From Promethearchaeota archaeon (GTDB lineage Archaea > Asgardarchaeota > Lokiarchaeia > Sigynarchaeales > SOKP01), in assembly GCA_004524515.1 (NCBI GenBank), contig SDNV01000127.1, positions 1 through 7,587 of the forward strand: a DNA stretch of 7,587 nt. Reading direction: 5' to 3'. The stretch's first letter is position 1, and each line of letters begins with the position of its first letter. Below the pieces are notes generated by a model. That model was not told where the DNA came from and searched no databases. It was given only the letters and a program-made list of their open reading frames with translations. Of this stretch, positions 5,930 through 7,587 are shown in pieces. The translations under genes were made by a program, and so were the position numbers.

Positions 5930-7587
5930 TTGATTTTAACATCTCGGCGTTGCATATCTAATAATCGACGATACTTTCCATTTAATTTCATCAATGATTC
6001 ATGAGTACCTTGTTCAACTATCCCCTTTTTTTCAGCGCCTAAAACAATTATATGATCAGCGTTTTTAATTGTTGAGAGTCTATGAGCAATAATTATTGTT
6101 GTTCTTCCTTTTCTAGCTTTATCTAAAGCATCTTGGATTAAAGACTCGGTATATGGATCGACAGAAGAAGTTGCTTCATCCAAAATTAAAATTTTTGGAT
6201 CAGTAATTAAAGCTCTCGCAAAAGCAATTAGTTGTCGTTGTCCTATTGATATGTTTGAAGCATTTTCTTTAAGTTTTGTATCATACTTTTTGTGTAAAGC
6301 CTCGATAAAATTGTGTAACCCAAGGAATTTTGAAACATCAATCATTTTTTTTTCGATTTCTGGAGTAGAATTATCAAAAGCATAAAGGAGATTTTCTTTA
6401 ATTGTCCCAGTAAAGAGAAATGCATCTTGGGGAACTAATCCAATTAAATCTCTTAAGTCCTTTTTAGTTATCTCGTGAATATTGACCCCATCAATCTTAA
6501 TATCTCCCTCATTTATATCATAAAACCGAGATATCAACTTAACTATAGTCGTTTTTCCTGCTCCAGTTTCTCCTACTAATGCGATAGTCTTCCCTTCTTC
6601 AATTTTTAAGTCCATGTTTTTTAGAACATAACCTTTGGACTGTTCATGACTAATAAGAACTTTCTCCTCCTCGATTGCGTCTTTAACGACTTTAGGAATC
6701 CGATCAAAAATATCATTAGGTATTTCCATGCTCGCTAACATTCTTATCATTGCTTTAGGAGACATTTGAGGCATTCCACCTCCCATCATTTCCGATCCTT
6801 CTGTTTGCATCCCACTACCAGATTGTTGGAAAACTGCTTTACTTTTTAGATTTCTTTCTAAGAATTTTGACATCTGCAGTATAGCTTCTGGAGGTAAAAT
6901 TGATGCTGAATCGGATTTAGAACTCTCATTTTTACTGAAAGCAGTAAGATATTCCGGATGATTTTTTGAAAGGTCCGTACCTGGAACAGCGTATTCAAAC
7001 TCTGCTAATGTACTATCGATAAGTGAGGGAACATCTGATGAATTTTTACCCATAATGGTCATGAATAATTTCATTCTGATATTTTGAGGCATGTTCATGC
7101 TATTTTTTAACATAAAGGAAGAATAAGGTTCGGGAAGTGACTTAATGAATTGAATTGCTCTTTGTATCATTGGATTATTTTGCATATCTTGTGGTGTCAT
7201 ACTTCCTTGAGACCCTATGATTGAAGGAGTAGGTGTAGTTGGTTTCTTTCTTTTAGATTTCTTTTCACTTCCAAGTTTAATTAATTCATTATCCTCCATA
7301 ACATAGCCAAAACTAACGTCTTCAAATTCAATCCTTCCTAAAACGTTTTCAATTTTTTTAGGGTTATCAACATCAGGAATTTCCACTTTTTCTTCCAAAA
7401 GCGTGTAAATTCTATCGCTTGCAGCAAGTGCAGAGACTATTATTTCTTGGATTTGCATTAGCATCATAAACGGTCTAAAAAATTGTCCTAAGATTGAAAT
7501 GTACGCACTGAGCACTCCTATAGTAACAACAACCCCAAAAACTGACACGTTTCCTAAATATACAAATCCACCTGCCAATAAAACTCC
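5920..7587 (-). CDS. ABC exporter (fused membrane and ATPase domains), N-terminus outside the window, ATPase domain with a large insertion
   Basis: This is an MsbA/MDR-type ATP-driven exporter in which one chain carries six membrane helices and an ATPase domain and works as a dimer. The frame is open to the window edge, so the apparent TTG start at 7578 is internal and roughly the first five helices are missing. Numbering from that codon: the end of helix 5 and helix 6 (to about 34), the linker ending in ASDRIYTLLEE (53-63), and the ATPase domain from GRIEFEDVSFGY (81-92). Visible motifs are Walker A GETGAGKT (336-343), Q-loop Q384, signature ISIGQ (443-447, a variant of LSGGQ), Walker B ILILDE with D467 and catalytic E468, D-loop SSVD (471-474) and switch H499. 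All are intact, so it should hydrolyse ATP. Between A-loop Y92 and Walker A, where a handful of residues is normal, it carries about 220 extra residues (listed separately). Substrate is unknown; a partner half-transporter may lie upstream. Confidence 0.93.
   Translation of the reverse strand, partial: GVLLAGGFVYLGNVSVFGVVVTIGVLSAYISILGQFFRPFMMLMQIQEIIVSALAASDRIYTLLEEKVEIPDVDNPKKIENVLGRIEFEDVSFGYVMEDNELIKLGSEKKSKRKKPTTPTPSIIGSQGSMTPQDMQNNPMIQRAIQFIKSLPEPYSSFMLKNSMNMPQNIRMKLFMTIMGKNSSDVPSLIDSTLAEFEYAVPGTDLSKNHPEYLTAFSKNESSKSDSASILPPEAILQMSKFLERNLKSKAVFQQSGSGMQTEGSEMMGGGMPQMSPKAMIRMLASMEIPNDIFDRIPKVVKDAIEEEKVLISHEQSKGYVLKNMDLKIEEGKTIALVGETGAGKTTIVKLISRFYDINEGDIKIDGVNIHEITKKDLRDLIGLVPQDAFLFTGTIKENLLYAFDNSTPEIEKKMIDVSKFLGLHNFIEALHKKYDTKLKENASNISIGQRQLIAFARALITDPKILILDEATSSVDPYTESLIQDALDKARKGRTTIIIAHRLSTIKNADHIIVLGAEKKGIVEQGTHESLMKLNGKYRRLLDMQRRDVKINEN
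6631..7302 (-). other. Large in-frame insertion inside the ABC ATPase domain
   Basis: These about 224 codons (residues 93-316 counted from 7578) separate the strand EFEDVSFGY from the strand GYVLKNMDLKIEEGK, which are normally joined by a short turn. The segment has no stop, no cysteine and about 19 methionines. Its parts are a basic patch with Lys/Arg at 106-112, a Thr/Pro/Ser/Gln-rich stretch (113-130), helix-like segments around 135-176, 185-215 and 228-250, a Gly/Met-rich linker EMMGGGMPQM (263-272) and another helical segment at 274-306. Three of the helical stretches share a Pro then Ile/Met-rich pattern (from about 135, 229 and 273), hinting at weak internal repeats. I recognise no known domain. 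It lies on the cytoplasmic face beside the nucleotide site, so a regulatory, scaffold or partner-binding role is possible, but this is inference. Confidence 0.75.

Noticed and set aside
6631..7302. ABC insert as an intein or an inserted mobile element
   Set aside because: There is no cysteine or serine/asparagine splice junction pattern, no homing endonuclease motif, and no terminal repeats or transposase residues; the composition matches a protein segment kept in the mature chain.
7576..7578. TTG as the start of the ABC exporter
   Set aside because: The frame continues to the window edge and this codon lies inside membrane helix 5; the true N-terminus is outside the window.
1..7587. tRNA, rRNA, CRISPR array, phage defence or biosynthetic cluster
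   Set aside because: No cloverleaf-like GC-rich gene, no regularly spaced repeats, and no genes of such systems were seen; nearly all of the sequence is explained by six recognisable genes.

Overview
The window is AT-rich (roughly one third G+C, estimated by eye) and almost fully coding. It holds six protein genes and no RNA gene, CRISPR array, transposon or phage gene that I can support. The gene set fits an archaeon, possibly an Asgard/Lokiarchaeia-like one: a radical SAM protein of the mainly archaeal COG0731 type, an archaeal-style hexose phosphate mutase, TATA-like intergenic stretches, few convincing Shine-Dalgarno sites, and TTG starts. UvrC is of bacterial origin and is found in only some archaea. 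The assignment is an inference; a low-GC bacterium is not excluded.

Layout. Positions 2-1606 on the plus strand carry a 5'-truncated uvrC. All the other genes lie on the minus strand. In their direction of transcription they are: a 3' portion of an ABC exporter (7587 to 5920, N-terminus outside the window), an alpha/beta hydrolase (about 5833 to 5078), a COG0731 radical SAM protein (5062 to 4268), a ROK-family sugar kinase (4079 to 3072) and a phosphohexomutase (3067 to 1649). uvrC and the mutase converge on a 42-base gap. The hydrolase and radical SAM genes are 15 bases apart and the kinase and mutase 4 bases apart, so each pair is probably one transcript. The AT-rich 188-base gap at 4080-4267 separates the two pairs and probably holds a terminator and a promoter.

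Function. The kinase-mutase pair makes biochemical sense: a sugar is phosphorylated at C6 and the phosphate is then moved to C1, feeding nucleotide-sugar and glycan synthesis. UvrC makes the incisions in nucleotide excision repair. The hydrolase and radical SAM protein have no obvious shared pathway.

The most unusual item is the ABC exporter. Its ATPase domain is split by about 220 extra residues, Met/Ser/Pro/Gln-rich, placed between the A-loop strand and the Walker A strand, while all catalytic ATPase motifs remain intact. The second item of note is the hydrolase 5' end. The recognisable family N-terminus lies upstream of the only conventional in-frame start (a TTG), which suggests a non-standard ATT start or a one-base indel. 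I see no obviously new multi-gene system; the rest is housekeeping or common accessory metabolism.
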